In this document: positions 23,873 through 24,226 of the stretch, piece after piece | Layout: the number at the start of each line of letters is the position of its first letter | Numbering within the stretch: the stretch's first letter is position 1 | Position numbers and translations under genes: made by a program | The notes under the pieces: model-generated | What the model was told of the DNA's origin: nothing | The model's database searches: none | The model's input: the letters and a program-made list of their open reading frames with translations, nothing else | Origin: Haliea sp. | Lineage (GTDB): Bacteria; Pseudomonadota; Gammaproteobacteria; Pseudomonadales; Halieaceae | DNA length: 24,226 nt | Assembly: GCA_016704305.1 (NCBI GenBank) | Contig: JADJAL010000050.1 | Span: forward strand, 1 to 24,226 | Direction of reading: 5' to 3'

Positions 23873-23915
23873 AGAGAAAAACTCCAACTCCAGTTTTTAC
23901 TCTGACCCCAAATTA
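23868..23915. repeat. Degenerate palindromic repeat, subtype A
   Basis: The right arm 23892-23915 (AGTTTTTACTCTGACCCC then AAATTA) is intact, with its core at 23899-23909. The left arm GGGTAAGAGAAAAACT (23868-23883) is a worn inverted copy lacking the TCAGAGT part. It lies at the junction of the PaiB remnant and the next GFA gene and is open in the reading frame that joins them. Confidence 0.8.
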
Positions 23916-23929
23916 CACGGAGAATCCAG

Positions 23930-24226
23930 ATGAGGTACTAGGAAGTTGCCACTGCAAAGCAGTGCTATTCGAAATCGATGCGCCCGAGGTGCTGGAAGCT
24001 GACTATTGCAACTGTTCTATCTGTTCAAAGTCGGGATTCCTGCACCTGATATTGCCGCTGAGTAAATTCAAGCTGTTGCGGAGCAGATGCGTTTTGTCCG
24101 GATCCAGACATTCTAATACCTGAGTGTGCCAGGCACAAGCATTCTGCAAATTTTGCGGCAGGAAACCTTTCACACGCAGAGATCTAATCCGATGGGATAG
24201 ACATCAACGTCAATTGCCTGGACACC
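23930..24226 (+). pseudogene. Second GFA-domain gene, frameshifted, cut by the right window edge
   Basis: VLGSCHCKAVLFEIDAP and YCNCSICSKSGFLHLILP are the first GFA zinc-binding segments; KFCG (about 24150) and DGIDINVNCLDT at the edge are the later ones in other frames. GGAG at 23919-23922 points to ATG 23930, where one added base would give M-K-V-L-G-S-C-H-C. Further breaks are near 24085-24125 (including a TGA at 24121-24123), 24165 and 24188. It is of a different subtype from the GFA gene at 21133, with Ile-Cys-Ser-Lys in place of Met-Cys-Lys-Arg, so it is not a recent duplicate. Confidence 0.75.

Noticed and set aside
18999..23915. CRISPR array
   Set aside because: The repeats are inverted pairs at irregular spacing between genes, without uniform spacers, and no cas genes are present.

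Overview
The window is GC-rich bacterial chromosome, most likely from a marine-type gammaproteobacterium (Cellvibrionales/Halieaceae-like is my best guess, not proven). Pointers are a TonB-dependent receptor with a QseBC-like two-component pair, a PEP-CTERM protein, a DUF1592/DUF1552 exported pair, SelO, and many short palindromic repeats of REP/MITE type. I see no rRNA, tRNA, CRISPR array, transposase or phage gene.

Layout. 1-5637 (minus strand): selO, a TerC/Alx-type membrane protein, a fused PyrD-PyrK-like flavoprotein and a heavily frameshifted nhaA running off the left edge. 5638-6118: a divergent intergenic region with a 134-bp palindromic element. 6119-7990 (plus): a D-aminoacylase-like amidohydrolase. 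8029-9652 (minus): a tight cluster of a half-length UPF0016 protein, a small membrane protein, a cupin and a DedA protein. 9843-10223 (plus): a small VOC/glyoxalase-fold protein. 10503-14986 (plus): TonB-dependent receptor, OmpR-type regulator and histidine kinase. 14979-15650 (minus): a PEP-CTERM secreted protein whose 3' end overlaps the kinase. 15904-21018 (plus): a DUF1592-type lipoprotein with a CxxCH motif, translationally coupled to a Tat-exported DUF1552 protein, then a large lipoprotein and a four-helix membrane protein. 21133-24226 (plus): a GFA-domain gene, a DapB-like NAD(P) oxidoreductase, an EXPERA-like membrane protein, a PaiB-like gene and a second GFA gene; all of these except the EXPERA-like gene carry frameshifts.

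The most striking feature is a family of palindromic repeats built on the 11-mer GGGGTCAGAGT. There are 14 exact copies plus two damaged ones between 9711 and 23915 and none in the first 9.7 kb. They sit at most gene borders of the right half, occur as at least two arm types, are nested in a 253-bp composite, supply the stop codons of several genes, and form a coding linker between two gene remnants. The mobilising enzyme is not in the window; a RAYT-like Y1 transposase elsewhere in the genome is the obvious candidate.

A second theme is indel-only damage. nhaA, the large lipoprotein gene, the first GFA gene, the DapB-like gene, paiB and the second GFA gene carry many one- or two-base indels, mostly in short homopolymers, with no clear nonsense mutations, while roughly 17 kb between is clean. 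This can be local sequence error or very recent decay; reads would decide.

Functionally, 10.3-21.0 kb may be one envelope module: outer-membrane uptake, a sensor/regulator pair, and an exported DUF1592/DUF1552 pair with lipoprotein and membrane partners. This is inference from order and export signals; the substrate is unknown.
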